Positions 17,028-25,971 of a stretch of DNA of 64,000 nt are shown here, piece after piece. The DNA is from Rhodobacter sp. Har01 (lineage in GTDB: Bacteria; Pseudomonadota; Alphaproteobacteria; Rhodobacterales; Rhodobacteraceae), in contig NZ_JAJCTD010000005.1 of the NCBI RefSeq assembly GCF_020564565.1, forward strand, positions 264,121 to 328,120, in the 5' to 3' direction. How positions within the stretch are numbered: position 1 is the stretch's first letter; every line of letters begins with the position of its first letter. A program made the translations under genes and the position numbers. The notes under the pieces were generated by a model. The model was not told where the DNA came from and searched no databases. It saw nothing but the letters and a program-made list of their open reading frames with translations.

Positions 17028-17708
17028 ATGCTGCGCTTTCTGGACCGGGCCGAGGAAATATTGATCGGCGCGCTGATCGCGGCGGCGACGGTGCTGATCT
17101 TCGTCTCGGTCACCCACCGCTATTCGCTGGGCCTGACGGCCGATGTCGTCGGCTGGTTCAAGGCGCATGACATGCCCGATGCCTCGGCGGCGGCGAAGTC
17201 GTTCTACTTCGCGCTGCGCAGCATCAACCTGGTCTGGGCGCAGGAACTGACCATCATCTTCTTCGTCTGGATGGCCAAGTTCGGCGCCGCCTATGGCGTC
17301 CGCACCGGCATCCATGTCGGCATCGACGTGCTGATCAACCGCCTGGACGCCCCGAGGCGCCGCTTCTTCATCCTGTTCGGCCTGGGCGCCGGGGCGCTGT
17401 TCACCGGCATCATCGCCACGCTGGGCGCCAACTTCGTCTGGCACATGTATCACGCCTCGGCCACCTCGCCCGATCTGGAACTGCCGATGTGGCTGGTCTA
17501 CCTGGCCATCCCGCTGGGGTCGGCGCTGATGTGTTTCCGCTTTCTGCAAGTGGCGGTCGGCTTTGCCCGCACCGGGGAATTGCCGCACCACGACCACGGC
17601 AAGGTGGATGGCGTGGACGAAGACGCGGGCATCGACGATCTGGGCGAGGCCTTCCTGGCCAGCCCGCTGACGCCGCGCGACCTGTCCGAGAAGCCGAAGG
17701 AAGACTGA
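17028..17708 (+). CDS. dctQ: TRAP transporter small permease DctQ
   Basis: A 226-residue inner-membrane protein with four predicted membrane helices (ILIGALIAAATVLIFVSVTH, INLVWAQELTIIFFVWMA, FFILFGLGAGALFTGIIAT, MWLVYLAIPLGSALMCF) and the family motif AQELTIIFFVWMAKFGAAYGVR. The extended loop between helices 1 and 2 and the His/Asp-rich cytoplasmic tail are usual for DctQ of C4-dicarboxylate systems. The ATG at 17028 has GGGGG upstream; the in-frame ATG at 17016 has none. dctM follows immediately. Confidence 0.9.
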   Translation: MLRFLDRAEEILIGALIAAATVLIFVSVTHRYSLGLTADVVGWFKAHDMPDASAAAKSFYFALRSINLVWAQELTIIFFVWMAKFGAAYGVRTGIHVGIDVLINRLDAPRRRFFILFGLGAGALFTGIIATLGANFVWHMYHASATSPDLELPMWLVYLAIPLGSALMCFRFLQVAVGFARTGELPHHDHGKVDGVDEDAGIDDLGEAFLASPLTPRDLSEKPKED

Positions 17709-17709
17709 G

Positions 17710-19032
17710 ATGAGCGCGCTGATCATCTTCGGGCTGCTCATCGTCCTCATGCTGACCGGGATGCCGATCTCCATCTCGCTTGGCCTGACGGTGCTGACCT
17801 TCCTGTTCACCATGACAGAAGTGCCGATCGACACGGTGGCGCTCAAGCTGTTCACCGGCATCGAAAAGTTCGAGATCATGGCGATCCCGTTCTTCATTCT
17901 GGCCGGCAACTTCCTGACCCATGGCGGGGTGGCGAAGCGGATGATCGCCTTTGCCACCGCCATGGTCGGCCACTGGCACGGCGGGCTGGGCCTGGCCGGC
18001 GTCATCGCCTGTGCGCTGTTCGCGGCCGTCTCCGGCTCGTCGCCCGCCACGGTGGTCGCCATCGGCTCGGTCATCCTGCCGGCGATGGTGGCGCAAGGCT
18101 TCCCCAAGCAGTTCGGCGCCGGGGTCATCACCACTTCGGGCGCGCTGGGCATCCTGATCCCGCCGTCCATCGTGATGGTGATGTATGCGGTCGCCACCAG
18201 CGGCATGCAGGTGCAGGGCCCCGATGGCGAGATGGTCGATTCCGCATCGGTGGGCGAATTGTTCATGGCCGGCGTGGTGCCCGGGCTGATGCTGGCGGGG
18301 TTCCTGGCCCTGACCACCTGGTACCGCGCCCGAAAGTTCGGCTATCCGCGGCTGACCCGCGCCAGCCTGCGCCAGCGCTGGCTGGCCTTCCGCGAGGCGC
18401 TCTGGGGCCTGTTGCTGATCATCGTCGTCATCGGCGGCATCTACGCCGGCATCTTCACCCCCACCGAGGCGGCGGCGATGAGCGCGGTCTATGCCTTCGT
18501 GATCTCGGTCTTCGTCTACAAGGACCTGACCCTGCGCGACGTGCCGCGGGTGCTGCTGGCCTCGGCCAACATGTCGGCGATGCTTCTCTACATCATCACC
18601 AACGCGGTGCTGTTCAGCTTCCTGCTGGCGCATGAGAACATTCCGCAGGCCCTGGGCCAGTGGATGGTGGATGCCGGCCTGTCGTGGTGGATGTTCCTGA
18701 TCATCGTCAACATCCTGCTGCTGGCCGCCGGCAACTTCATGGAGCCGTCGTCCATCGTCCTGATCATGGCGCCGATCCTGTTCCCGGTGGCCATCCGGCT
18801 GGGCATCGACCCGGTGCACTTCGGCATTATGATCGTGGTCAACATGGAGGTGGGCATGTGCCACCCGCCGGTGGGCCTGAACCTCTATGTCGCCAGCGGC
18901 ATCACCAAGATGGGCATCACCGAGCTGACCATCGCGGTCTGGCCCTGGCTGCTGACGATGCTGTTCTTTCTCTTGCTGGTCACCTACGTGCCCGCGATCA
19001 GCCTGTTCCTGCCGCAGCTTCTGGGCATGTGA
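17710..19032 (+). CDS. dctM: TRAP transporter large permease DctM
   Basis: A 440-residue integral membrane protein of the DctM/ion-transporter superfamily with about 12-14 membrane helices and re-entrant loops. Family segments include SLGLTVLTFLFTM, AVSGSSPATVVAIGSVILPAM, LIPPSIVMVMY, FTPTEAAAMSAVYAF and MVVNMEVGMCHPPVGLNLYVAS-like sequence near the C-terminus. It forms the Na+-driven translocation channel with DctQ. Starts one base after the dctQ stop. Confidence 0.94.
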   Translation: MSALIIFGLLIVLMLTGMPISISLGLTVLTFLFTMTEVPIDTVALKLFTGIEKFEIMAIPFFILAGNFLTHGGVAKRMIAFATAMVGHWHGGLGLAGVIACALFAAVSGSSPATVVAIGSVILPAMVAQGFPKQFGAGVITTSGALGILIPPSIVMVMYAVATSGMQVQGPDGEMVDSASVGELFMAGVVPGLMLAGFLALTTWYRARKFGYPRLTRASLRQRWLAFREALWGLLLIIVVIGGIYAGIFTPTEAAAMSAVYAFVISVFVYKDLTLRDVPRVLLASANMSAMLLYIITNAVLFSFLLAHENIPQALGQWMVDAGLSWWMFLIIVNILLLAAGNFMEPSSIVLIMAPILFPVAIRLGIDPVHFGIMIVVNMEVGMCHPPVGLNLYVASGITKMGITELTIAVWPWLLTMLFFLLLVTYVPAISLFLPQLLGM

Positions 19033-19787
19033 CGTCGCCTGGACGGATGATGTGGCGGCGGCCGCACGACCTGAGCTTCCGATCGAGGCGATCGCCGGCA
19101 GGGACAGCCCGGGCCACCGCGTGGGACCGGACAGTCCGAAGACAAGCCGGGGATCCGGTTCGGACATGATCCACGGCATGGCATCAATCTCTGCCGCAAG
19201 CCTGTCTTTGCGCCGCGCAGAGACCGCCAAGCTTTGCATCCTGGCCCCTGCCCCGGCAACCTTTACCCTTGCGGGCACCGCGCGCCTGGATGTCCGGCCA
19301 GCACACCCGAGGGTCGGCAGCGCTGTTCCCAGTCGGGTGATCCGCAGGCTCCGGCACCGGTCGTTCAGCGCCGGAACGCCGGCTCGGGTGACACGTGGCG
19401 GGGGGCGGTCGTCGCCTTGCCCGGGGGCGTGTCGGACAGCCGAGACCCGGTGGGGATGGGTCTGCCGGCGGTCCTGCCCCCCTCGCCGGCTTCGGAAGCC
19501 GCGGGCGGGACTGGACTGGCACCTGCGCGCTTCCCGCGGCGGTCGGCAACCAGGACCCCGGTCTTTCCTTGCGCAACCGGGGCAGCCCAGACGGGCCCCA
19601 GTCTTTGGCCACAGCGACCCCGCGCATCGCAAAAAGCCTGCTCTTGCGTCTTGGAAGATGCTATCTCATGCAGGAAAGAAGCTGGTCTTTCGGGATCGTA
19701 GCGCAGGGGAAAGCGTCGCGCCCGGGTCACATCGACCCTGACCGCAGCGCCGGACGACTGCCTTCGCGGGACCAGCGGGAGGTGCGA
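19033..19787. other. Gene-free region between dctM and soxT-like gene
   Basis: About 750 bases without a supported gene; open frames here are Pro/Arg/Gly-rich and overlap one another on both strands. The segment 19630-19700 is relatively AT-rich and the likely promoter zone for the downstream transporter. No hairpin with a T-tract follows dctM. Confidence 0.5.
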
Positions 19788-20855
19788 ATGGATCTGCTGC
19801 CGCTGCTGGACCACTTCGACGAAGCCGAGCTTGCGGCCCTGATGGGGCTGCTGACCGGTGCCGTCTTCGGGTATGCGGCCCAGCGGTCATCGTTCTGTCT
19901 GCGCGCGGCGACGGTTGAGTTCGCCCGGGGCCGGATGGGGCCGCGGGTTGCGGTCTGGCTGCTGACGTTCTCGACCGCACTGATCTGGGTGCAGGGCGCG
20001 CAGGTGCTCGGCCTGTTCCGGGCGGAAGATGCCCGCATGATGGCCGTCGCCGGGTCCTGGTCGGGCGCGGCCATCGGCGGGCTGATGTTCGGCGCGGGGA
20101 TGGTGCTGGCGCGCGGCTGCTCGGGGCGGCTTCTGGTGCTGGCGGCGACCGGCAACCTAAGGTCGGTGGTGTCGGGCCTGATCTTCGCCGTGGTGGCGCA
20201 GATGTCGCTGCACGGCTGGCTGGCGCCGCTGCGCGGGTGGCTGGCAGGTCTTTGGGTCACGCCGGGCGGGCAGAACGTGGACCTTCTGGCGATGATCTCG
20301 CTTCCCAAAGAGGCGGGCCTGCTGATCGGCCTGGCCTTCGCCCTGCCGGCCTTCTGGCTGGTGGTGCGCAACCGGATTGCCTGGTCGACGGTGGTCTTCG
20401 CCTCGGGCGTGGGCTTTGCCGTCGCGCTGGGGTGGGTGCTGACCTTCAGCCTCAGCCAGGTGGCGTTCGAGCCGGTCAGCGTGACCTCGGCCACCTTCTC
20501 GGGGCCGTCGGCCAATACGCTGATGTTCTTCCTGACCGAGAACCCGGTGCTGGATTTCGACATCGGGCTGGTGCCGGGGGTGTTCCTGGGGGCCTTTCTT
20601 GCGGCGGCGGTGCGGCGCGAGTTCCGGTTCCAGGGCTTCGACGGGGAAAGCCAGATGCGGCGGTCGATGTTCGGGGCGGTGCTGATGGGGTTCGGAGCCA
20701 TGCTGGCGGGGGGCTGCGCGATTGGGGCGGGGGTCACCGGCGGGTCGATCTTCGTGGCGACGGCCTGGCTGGCGCTTCTTTGCATGTGGATCGGGGCGGT
20801 CATCACCGACCGGATGGTGGACCAGCTAGGCGGGCGGGTGCCGGCGCCGATTTGA
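19788..20855 (+). CDS. YeeE/YedE (SoxT-like) sulfur-compound transporter
   Basis: A 355-residue membrane protein of the YeeE/YedE (TsuA) family with about nine hydrophobic helices. The three conserved channel cysteines are visible in SSFCLRAA (Cys37), LARGCSGRL and AGGCAIGAGVTGG. Family members import thiosulfate. It stands at the left end of the sox cluster, transcribed towards soxH, and is a second copy besides the one downstream of soxR. GGGAGG precedes the ATG at 19788; the frame extends far upstream but the extension is not protein-like. Confidence 0.85.
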   Translation: MDLLPLLDHFDEAELAALMGLLTGAVFGYAAQRSSFCLRAATVEFARGRMGPRVAVWLLTFSTALIWVQGAQVLGLFRAEDARMMAVAGSWSGAAIGGLMFGAGMVLARGCSGRLLVLAATGNLRSVVSGLIFAVVAQMSLHGWLAPLRGWLAGLWVTPGGQNVDLLAMISLPKEAGLLIGLAFALPAFWLVVRNRIAWSTVVFASGVGFAVALGWVLTFSLSQVAFEPVSVTSATFSGPSANTLMFFLTENPVLDFDIGLVPGVFLGAFLAAAVRREFRFQGFDGESQMRRSMFGAVLMGFGAMLAGGCAIGAGVTGGSIFVATAWLALLCMWIGAVITDRMVDQLGGRVPAPI

Positions 20856-20876
20856 GGTGTCCCATGATGGGACACC
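20856..20876. terminator. Dyad after soxT-like gene
   Basis: Perfect inverted repeat GGTGTCCCAT-G-ATGGGACACC starting one base after the stop codon, between convergent genes. It can fold as an eight-base stem and may end transcription or protect the 3' end; no T-tract follows. Confidence 0.55.
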
Positions 20877-20918
20877 ATCTCGGCTGAACGAGTCCAATGG
20901 CTTGCGCGCGGACTTTAA

Positions 20919-20936
20919 CCGAATCTTAAGATTCGG
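20919..20936 (-). terminator. Palindrome downstream of soxH
   Basis: Perfect 18-base palindrome CCGAATCTTAAGATTCGG 22 bases beyond the soxH stop. Read on the minus strand it forms a seven-base stem with a TTAA loop followed by TTAAAG, so it is a candidate terminator of the long sox operon. Confidence 0.55.
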
Positions 20937-20957
20937 CGCAGCCGCAGGGCACCAGGC

Positions 20958-21905
20958 TCACTCGAACTCCATCTCGGAGAACACCACGCCGGCGTTCCTG
21001 GTGGCCAGTTCCTCGAAGGTGTCGAGGTGCTGCCAGCGCGACTGGTCCACGTAATAGGCGCCCGCCAGATCGCCGCCTTCGTCGATGTGCGCGGCGATCT
21101 TTTCGCGCAGGTCGGCCACGTAGTCGCGGGTGTAGCGGGTGACCTGCGCCAGGTTGGTGGGGTGGCCGTGGCCCGGGATCACATAGGTCGGCGCCAGCGG
21201 CGCGAACTTCGTCTCCCAGGTCTCGATCCAGCAGGAGGTGCAGGTGCCTTCGAAGATCGGCGGCATGCGTTCGTGAAAGGCGATGTCGCCGGCGATCATC
21301 ATCGACCACTGCGGAATCCAGACCTGGGTGTCGCCGGGCGAATGGGCCGGGCCAAGGTGCAGCACCTGCACGGTGACCTCGCCCAGGATGATGGTCTTCT
21401 CGTCGGTGAAGGTCTCGGTCGGCGCCACCACGGTGGTGCCTTCGGCGTTCTCGCGGGCGTAGCCGCGCAGCGCGATCAGCGCCTGGTCGCCGGTTTCCGC
21501 GAATTCGGCGGCGGCCTCTTCCTGGGCAAGGATCGGCACACCCTGCGCCGCCCAGTAGCTGTTGCCCAGCATCGAATGGCCCTGGCCGTTCTCGTTCACC
21601 ACCAGTTTCACCGGCTGGTCGGTGACGGCGCGGATCTCGGCGTGCATCGCCTCGGCCAATTTCCACGACGCGCCGCCGTTCACGACAATCACCCCGTCAC
21701 CGGTGACGATGAAGGACAGGTTGTTGTTGTGCCCGGCGTTTTCATAGGTGGGCGGCGCGGTGGCGCCGATGGCGGAGAAGACGTGCGGGATCACCTCAAC
21801 CGGTTTCGAGTAGAGGACCGAGCCGGGATATTGGTCGGGGATGTCTTCAGACGCGAAGGCCGCAGAGGACATGAGGCAGGCGGCAAGGGTCAGGCGCAGC
21901 ATCAC
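20958..21905 (-). CDS. soxH: SoxH, metallo-beta-lactamase-fold protein
   Basis: A 315-residue exported protein (signal peptide MLRLTLAACLMSSAAFAS) of the metallo-beta-lactamase fold found at the end of Paracoccus-type sox clusters. The position of the first metal motif HxHxDH reads NENGQGHSMLGN, keeping only one His, while the later GPAHSPGDTQV and IPGHGHP motifs are intact. It is therefore either an atypical metal site or a non-classical hydrolase. Dispensable for thiosulfate oxidation in Paracoccus. Its ATG overlaps the soxG stop (TGATG). Confidence 0.8.
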   Translation of the reverse strand: MMLRLTLAACLMSSAAFASEDIPDQYPGSVLYSKPVEVIPHVFSAIGATAPPTYENAGHNNNLSFIVTGDGVIVVNGGASWKLAEAMHAEIRAVTDQPVKLVVNENGQGHSMLGNSYWAAQGVPILAQEEAAAEFAETGDQALIALRGYARENAEGTTVVAPTETFTDEKTIILGEVTVQVLHLGPAHSPGDTQVWIPQWSMMIAGDIAFHERMPPIFEGTCTSCWIETWETKFAPLAPTYVIPGHGHPTNLAQVTRYTRDYVADLREKIAAHIDEGGDLAGAYYVDQSRWQHLDTFEELATRNAGVVFSEMEFE

Positions 21906-22804
21906 AGATCCTCGACGAAACGATAGCCGGTGTCGGCCTTTTCGGCCCGGCCGATGCCGCCGCCGGGCAGGTGGTAGCCGATGATGGCGTGCTGATCGGC
22001 CGTCAGCCGGTCCAGCAGCGCGACGCGGGTGGCGGCGGCCAGATTCTTGTCCTGGTCCGAGCCGCTGGCCCAGTCGGGGCGCTCAAAACCGACGTGATGG
22101 TTGCCGATGCAATCGCCCAGAACCATGGCCGGCGTCGGGCCGGCAATCTCAAAGGCCAGGTGGCCGGGGGTGTGGCCCGGCGTCAGGCGGGCGGCGATGC
22201 CGGGAATCGGTTCTTCGGCATCGGCCAGCAGGCGGACGCTATCGGCAATGACGGCCAGCCTGCGGGCGGCGCCGACGGCAAAGGTGGTGCGCGCCTCACC
22301 GATGCTGGCCACGGTATCGGGGTTGGTCCAGTAGTCGAACTCGGCCTGGCCGATCATGTGCTGGGCATTGGGGAACACGGGTTCGTCGAAGTCGTCCAGC
22401 AGGCCCCAGAGGTGGTCGGGGTGGGCATGGGTGAAGAGGACATGGGTCACGTCCTCTGGGGTCAGGTCAAGGGCGGAGAGCGCCTCGAGCAGCTTGCCGG
22501 CGGTGGGCTGGAAATCGGGGCCGGAGCCTGCGTCGAACAGCACCGTATTGGTGCCGTCGCGCAGAAGGGTGACGTTGCAGGGCGGCGTCAGCCGGTCGGT
22601 CGGCAGGCCGTATTTCGCGACGATGGCCTGCATCTCGTCCTGCGGCATGCCGCCCAGGATGAAGTCGCCGGGCAGGACAAGGCTGCCGTCGGACAGCGTA
22701 TCGATCTGCACGCTGCCCAGAGTCAGCGTGCTGGCGGCCCAAAGCTGGCGGGGCGCGGCAAGGGCCGCGGCGGCGGCGGTCAGAAGGAAGCGGCGGGTCA
22801 GCAT
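21902..22804 (-). CDS. soxG: SoxG, metallo-beta-lactamase-fold hydrolase
   Basis: A 300-residue exported protein with a twin-arginine-like N-terminus (TRRFLLTAAAAALAAP). The classical metal-binding motif THAHPDH is present around residue 145, with LTPGHTPGHL and GDCIGNHHVG further on, so this paralogue has a complete di-metal site, unlike SoxH next to it. In the sox cluster it follows soxF. The reaction is not established; hydrolase function on a sulfur compound is inference. Confidence 0.8.
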   Translation of the reverse strand: MLTRRFLLTAAAAALAAPRQLWAASTLTLGSVQIDTLSDGSLVLPGDFILGGMPQDEMQAIVAKYGLPTDRLTPPCNVTLLRDGTNTVLFDAGSGPDFQPTAGKLLEALSALDLTPEDVTHVLFTHAHPDHLWGLLDDFDEPVFPNAQHMIGQAEFDYWTNPDTVASIGEARTTFAVGAARRLAVIADSVRLLADAEEPIPGIAARLTPGHTPGHLAFEIAGPTPAMVLGDCIGNHHVGFERPDWASGSDQDKNLAAATRVALLDRLTADQHAIIGYHLPGGGIGRAEKADTGYRFVEDL

Positions 22805-22867
22805 GGGCCGGGCCTTTCCGGGAAGGCTGCGGGCGCACGGAGAGGCGCCCGCAGGTCAGGCGGCAGG

Positions 22868-24130
22868 TCAGCCGAAGATGTCGGCGGTGATCCCGGCATA
22901 CCAGCCGAGCGATTCCTCGTAGGTCGCCTTGCGCAGGGCGGCGTCTTCGCCGGTCGCCGAGATGAAGCTGTCGACCGAGGCGATCTTTTCCGGCGTGGGT
23001 TCATACGAGGCGCCGACCTTCACGCCGTCGTCGGTGTCGATCAGCGACCAGCAGGTGTTGGTGTACTTGGCCGGAAAGACCTTGGAGCCGGTCAGTTCGC
23101 CCCGGATCGCCATTGCGGCGACCTTGGCCTGCGAATTGGCCGAGAAGGCGGATTTCGGCATGTCGCCCTGGGCGGCGGCATCGCCCAGCACCCAGATGTT
23201 TTCATCGGCCTTGGCCTTCATGCTGTCGGGATGCACCGGCGCCCAGCCGCTGTCATCGGTCACCCCGGCGAGGGCCGCGATCTTGCCGGCGACCTGGCCG
23301 GGAATGACGTTGCAGACATCGACCTTCTGCGCCTCGCCCTCGACCACGACCTCCATCGTGTCGGGGCGCACCTCGACCGCGCCGCCGCCGAAGTCGGGGC
23401 CGACCCATTCGACCATGCCGTCGTAGTGCTTGCCCCAGCCTTCCTCGAACAGCGGCTGCTTCGAGAACTTGTCCTTGGGGTCCAGGATCAGGATCTTGGC
23501 GGTGGGGTTCGTCGCCTTGAGCACATGGGCGACCATGGAGATGCGTTCGTAAGGCCCGGGCGGGCAGCGGTAGGGGTTGGGCGGCGCGACCATGGCGAAG
23601 GTGCCGCCTTGCGGCATTTCCTCGACCATCTTCTTCAGCAGCTGGGTCTGCGGGCCGGCCTTGTAGGCATGCGGCATGATCTCGGCGGCGTCCAGCGACC
23701 AGCCGGGAACCGAGCCGTCCTTGAAGTCGATGCCGGGCGACAGCACCAACCGGTCATAGGGCAGCACCTGGCCGCCGGCCAGGGTGACGGTCCTGGCGGC
23801 GCGGTCCACCGCGGTGGCCATGTCGTTGATCACGGTGATGCCGGCGCCGGCCAGCTTGTCATAGCCGTGCTGCAGGCTTTCGAATTCGCGGAAGCCGCCG
23901 ATGTAGAGGTTGGAAAAGAAGCAGGTGGTGTAGATCGGGTTGGCGTCGATGAGCGTCACCTCGACCGCGCCCTCGCTGTCCTTGGCGATGTAGCGGGCGC
24001 AGGTGGCGCCCCCTGCCCCGCCGCCGATGACCACCACCTTGGCCTTGGCCTGGCCCCAGACCGTGGGGGCCGCGAGAAATGCGCCAGTGGCAAGGCCGGT
24101 GGCGATGAAATGCCGTCTGTTCAGGGTCAT
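22868..24130 (-). CDS. soxF: SoxF, FAD flavoprotein (sulfide dehydrogenase type)
   Basis: A 420-residue periplasmic flavoprotein related to the FccB subunit of flavocytochrome c sulfide dehydrogenase. It has a Tat-type leader (NRRHFIATGLATGAFLAAP), the FAD motif VVVIGGGAGGATCARYI, and the conserved cysteines in YTTCFFSN, YRCPPGPYER and YTNTCWSLID. SoxE, encoded just upstream, is its likely cytochrome partner. It enhances sulfur oxidation in Paracoccus. The true start is 24130; the frame remains open much further upstream through soxE and soxD in a non-coding phase. Confidence 0.93.
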   Translation of the reverse strand: MTLNRRHFIATGLATGAFLAAPTVWGQAKAKVVVIGGGAGGATCARYIAKDSEGAVEVTLIDANPIYTTCFFSNLYIGGFREFESLQHGYDKLAGAGITVINDMATAVDRAARTVTLAGGQVLPYDRLVLSPGIDFKDGSVPGWSLDAAEIMPHAYKAGPQTQLLKKMVEEMPQGGTFAMVAPPNPYRCPPGPYERISMVAHVLKATNPTAKILILDPKDKFSKQPLFEEGWGKHYDGMVEWVGPDFGGGAVEVRPDTMEVVVEGEAQKVDVCNVIPGQVAGKIAALAGVTDDSGWAPVHPDSMKAKADENIWVLGDAAAQGDMPKSAFSANSQAKVAAMAIRGELTGSKVFPAKYTNTCWSLIDTDDGVKVGASYEPTPEKIASVDSFISATGEDAALRKATYEESLGWYAGITADIFG

Positions 24131-24189
24131 GCGGGGGCTCCTCCGGGATGTAGGGTTGGGCGGCGCAGTTGGCTCTGCGCGCGTGGGCT

Positions 24190-24915
24190 TCAGTCGAGTG
24201 TGGCGAAATAGGCCGCCAGTGCCGCGATCTCTTCTTCGGTCAGGCGGCCGGCCATCATCTGCATCACCGGATGCGGCCGCAGCTTCTGCTTGTAGGCGTG
24301 CATGGCGATGACGAAATCCTCGACCGGCCATTGGGTGATCGAGGGGATGCCCTGGTCGCTGCCGTCGCGCTGGTGGCAGGTCTGGCATTCGGACGAGAGG
24401 TATTCGCCGTATTCCGGGTCGCCCTCGATGGCCAGCACGGTGGGCGACAGGTCGGGGTCGGTCTTGCGGGCGGTGGGTTCGGCCTCGGGGATGTTCTGCG
24501 GCTTGTCGGACCATTCGCGCAGGAAGGCCAGCAGGGCCGCGCGGGCCTCGGGGTCCGCCATGCCCCTGTAGGCCATGCGGGTGCCCGAGACCAGCGCCTT
24601 GGGGTTCTCGATGTAGGGGTCCAGGGTTTCCAGCGTCCAGGTCAGCCCGTCGGCGCCCATGCGGGCCATCGACCTGGAATAGGCGTAATCCGGAACGCTT
24701 GCGGCGCGGCGGCCGAAGAGGCCGGTCAGCCGCGGGCCGACGCGGTTCTGCGCCTGGGCCCCGATCTGGTGGCAGGCACTGCACTGGCGCTGGAACAGGG
24801 TCGCGCCGCGTTCGGCATCGCCGATTGCCTCGGCCGGGGCCGGAGCCGGGGCCAGAGCCGGGGCCAGTCCGGCCGCCAGCCCGGCAAGCGTTGCAAGGAT
24901 CGCGGCCCGGCGCAT
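24190..24915 (-). CDS. soxE: SoxE, diheme cytochrome c
   Basis: A 241-residue periplasmic c-type cytochrome with an Ala/Pro-rich signal region (GLAPALAPAPAPAEA) and two heme-binding sites, CSACH near residue 45 and CQTCH near residue 181. Met ligands are available in SMARMGADG and the C-terminal MQMMAGRLT. Predicted electron carrier for SoxF. The gene lies four bases downstream of soxD and 59 bases upstream of soxF. Confidence 0.92.
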   Translation of the reverse strand: MRRAAILATLAGLAAGLAPALAPAPAPAEAIGDAERGATLFQRQCSACHQIGAQAQNRVGPRLTGLFGRRAASVPDYAYSRSMARMGADGLTWTLETLDPYIENPKALVSGTRMAYRGMADPEARAALLAFLREWSDKPQNIPEAEPTARKTDPDLSPTVLAIEGDPEYGEYLSSECQTCHQRDGSDQGIPSITQWPVEDFVIAMHAYKQKLRPHPVMQMMAGRLTEEEIAALAAYFATLD

Positions 24916-24918
24916 CGG

Positions 24919-25971
24919 CTATCCGCCGAAGGTGGCGAGATAGGCGATGACCGCCGCACGGTCTTCGGGTTTCTTCAGGCCCGCGAAGGACATCTTGTTC
25001 TTGGGGATATAGCCCTTGGGATCGGCCAGATAGGCGTCGATGGTGGCGGCATCCCAGACCAGACCGGCCGCGCCCTTCTCGGCCATCGGTTTGGAATACT
25101 TGAAGCCTTCGCCGGTTCCGGCGGTGCGGCCGATCACGCCGTTCAGCACCGGCCCGGTCGAGTTCTTGGCCCCCTCGCCAAGTCTGTGGCAGGCCGAGCA
25201 GACCTTGAACACCTTTTCTCCGGCCGCGACCAGCGCCTGGTCTGCGCCGGCGGCGGGCGGCGCGGACGAAGCCTCGGCCGGGGCAGCCGGGGCGGCGGCC
25301 GTGACCAGCGGCAGCGAACCCGCCGGCCGGCCGTCGGGGTCTTCGGGCGTGACGTTCAACTCGATGGCGCGCTTGGTCACCTGCGGCGGCGCGGAGCGGC
25401 AGCTTTCCATGCAGGGCTGCACCGTGAACAGCGGGTATTCGCTTTGTGCCCGGTCGTCGGGGTAGAAGCCATCGGCGTTGGGCAGGGTGACGGTGGTGAA
25501 ATTCTCTTTCGAAAGCTCGAAGTCGTCTTCGACCAGGCCATTGGAATACAGCAGGAAGGCCGCGATGGCATAGGTCTCGTCGGTGGTCACCGTCTGCGCC
25601 GAGCCGAAGGGCATCGAGCGGTGGACGTAGTCGAAGACGGTCGAGAGATGCGGCCAGTAGCTGCCGATGGTCTTGACCGGCCGCGCGTCGGTCAGCGTGC
25701 CCGCCCCCCCGGCCAGCACCGGCCAGGCATCCAGGCCTTCGGCAAACTCGCCGTGGCAGGTGGCGCATTTCTCGGCAAACACCTCTTCGCCGGTCAGCAC
25801 GTCGCCGCTGCCTTCCGGCAGGCCGGTGCCGTCGGGCAGAACGGCCAGGTCCCAGGCGGCGACTTCCTCGGGCAGGGCGGGCCGGCCAAGGCCCAGCTTG
25901 TCGGCCAGCGCGGGGCCCGCAAGGCAGGCCGCAGCGACCGAGGCCAGCAGAAGGTCACGCGATCTCGACAT
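24919..25971 (-). CDS. soxD: SoxD, diheme cytochrome subunit of sulfur dehydrogenase
   Basis: A 350-residue c-type cytochrome that forms the Sox(CD)2 sulfane dehydrogenase with SoxC. It has a signal peptide (LLLASVAAACLAGPALA) and two heme sites, CATCH near residue 73 and CSACH near residue 255, joined by an Ala/Pro-rich linker (APAAPAEASSAPPAAG). The start at 25971 is chosen because GGGGAGG lies seven bases upstream; it overlaps the end of soxC by 17 bases. An in-frame ATG at 25984-25986 lacks spacing. Confidence 0.93.
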   Translation of the reverse strand: MSRSRDLLLASVAAACLAGPALADKLGLGRPALPEEVAAWDLAVLPDGTGLPEGSGDVLTGEEVFAEKCATCHGEFAEGLDAWPVLAGGAGTLTDARPVKTIGSYWPHLSTVFDYVHRSMPFGSAQTVTTDETYAIAAFLLYSNGLVEDDFELSKENFTTVTLPNADGFYPDDRAQSEYPLFTVQPCMESCRSAPPQVTKRAIELNVTPEDPDGRPAGSLPLVTAAAPAAPAEASSAPPAAGADQALVAAGEKVFKVCSACHRLGEGAKNSTGPVLNGVIGRTAGTGEGFKYSKPMAEKGAAGLVWDAATIDAYLADPKGYIPKNKMSFAGLKKPEDRAAVIAYLATFGG

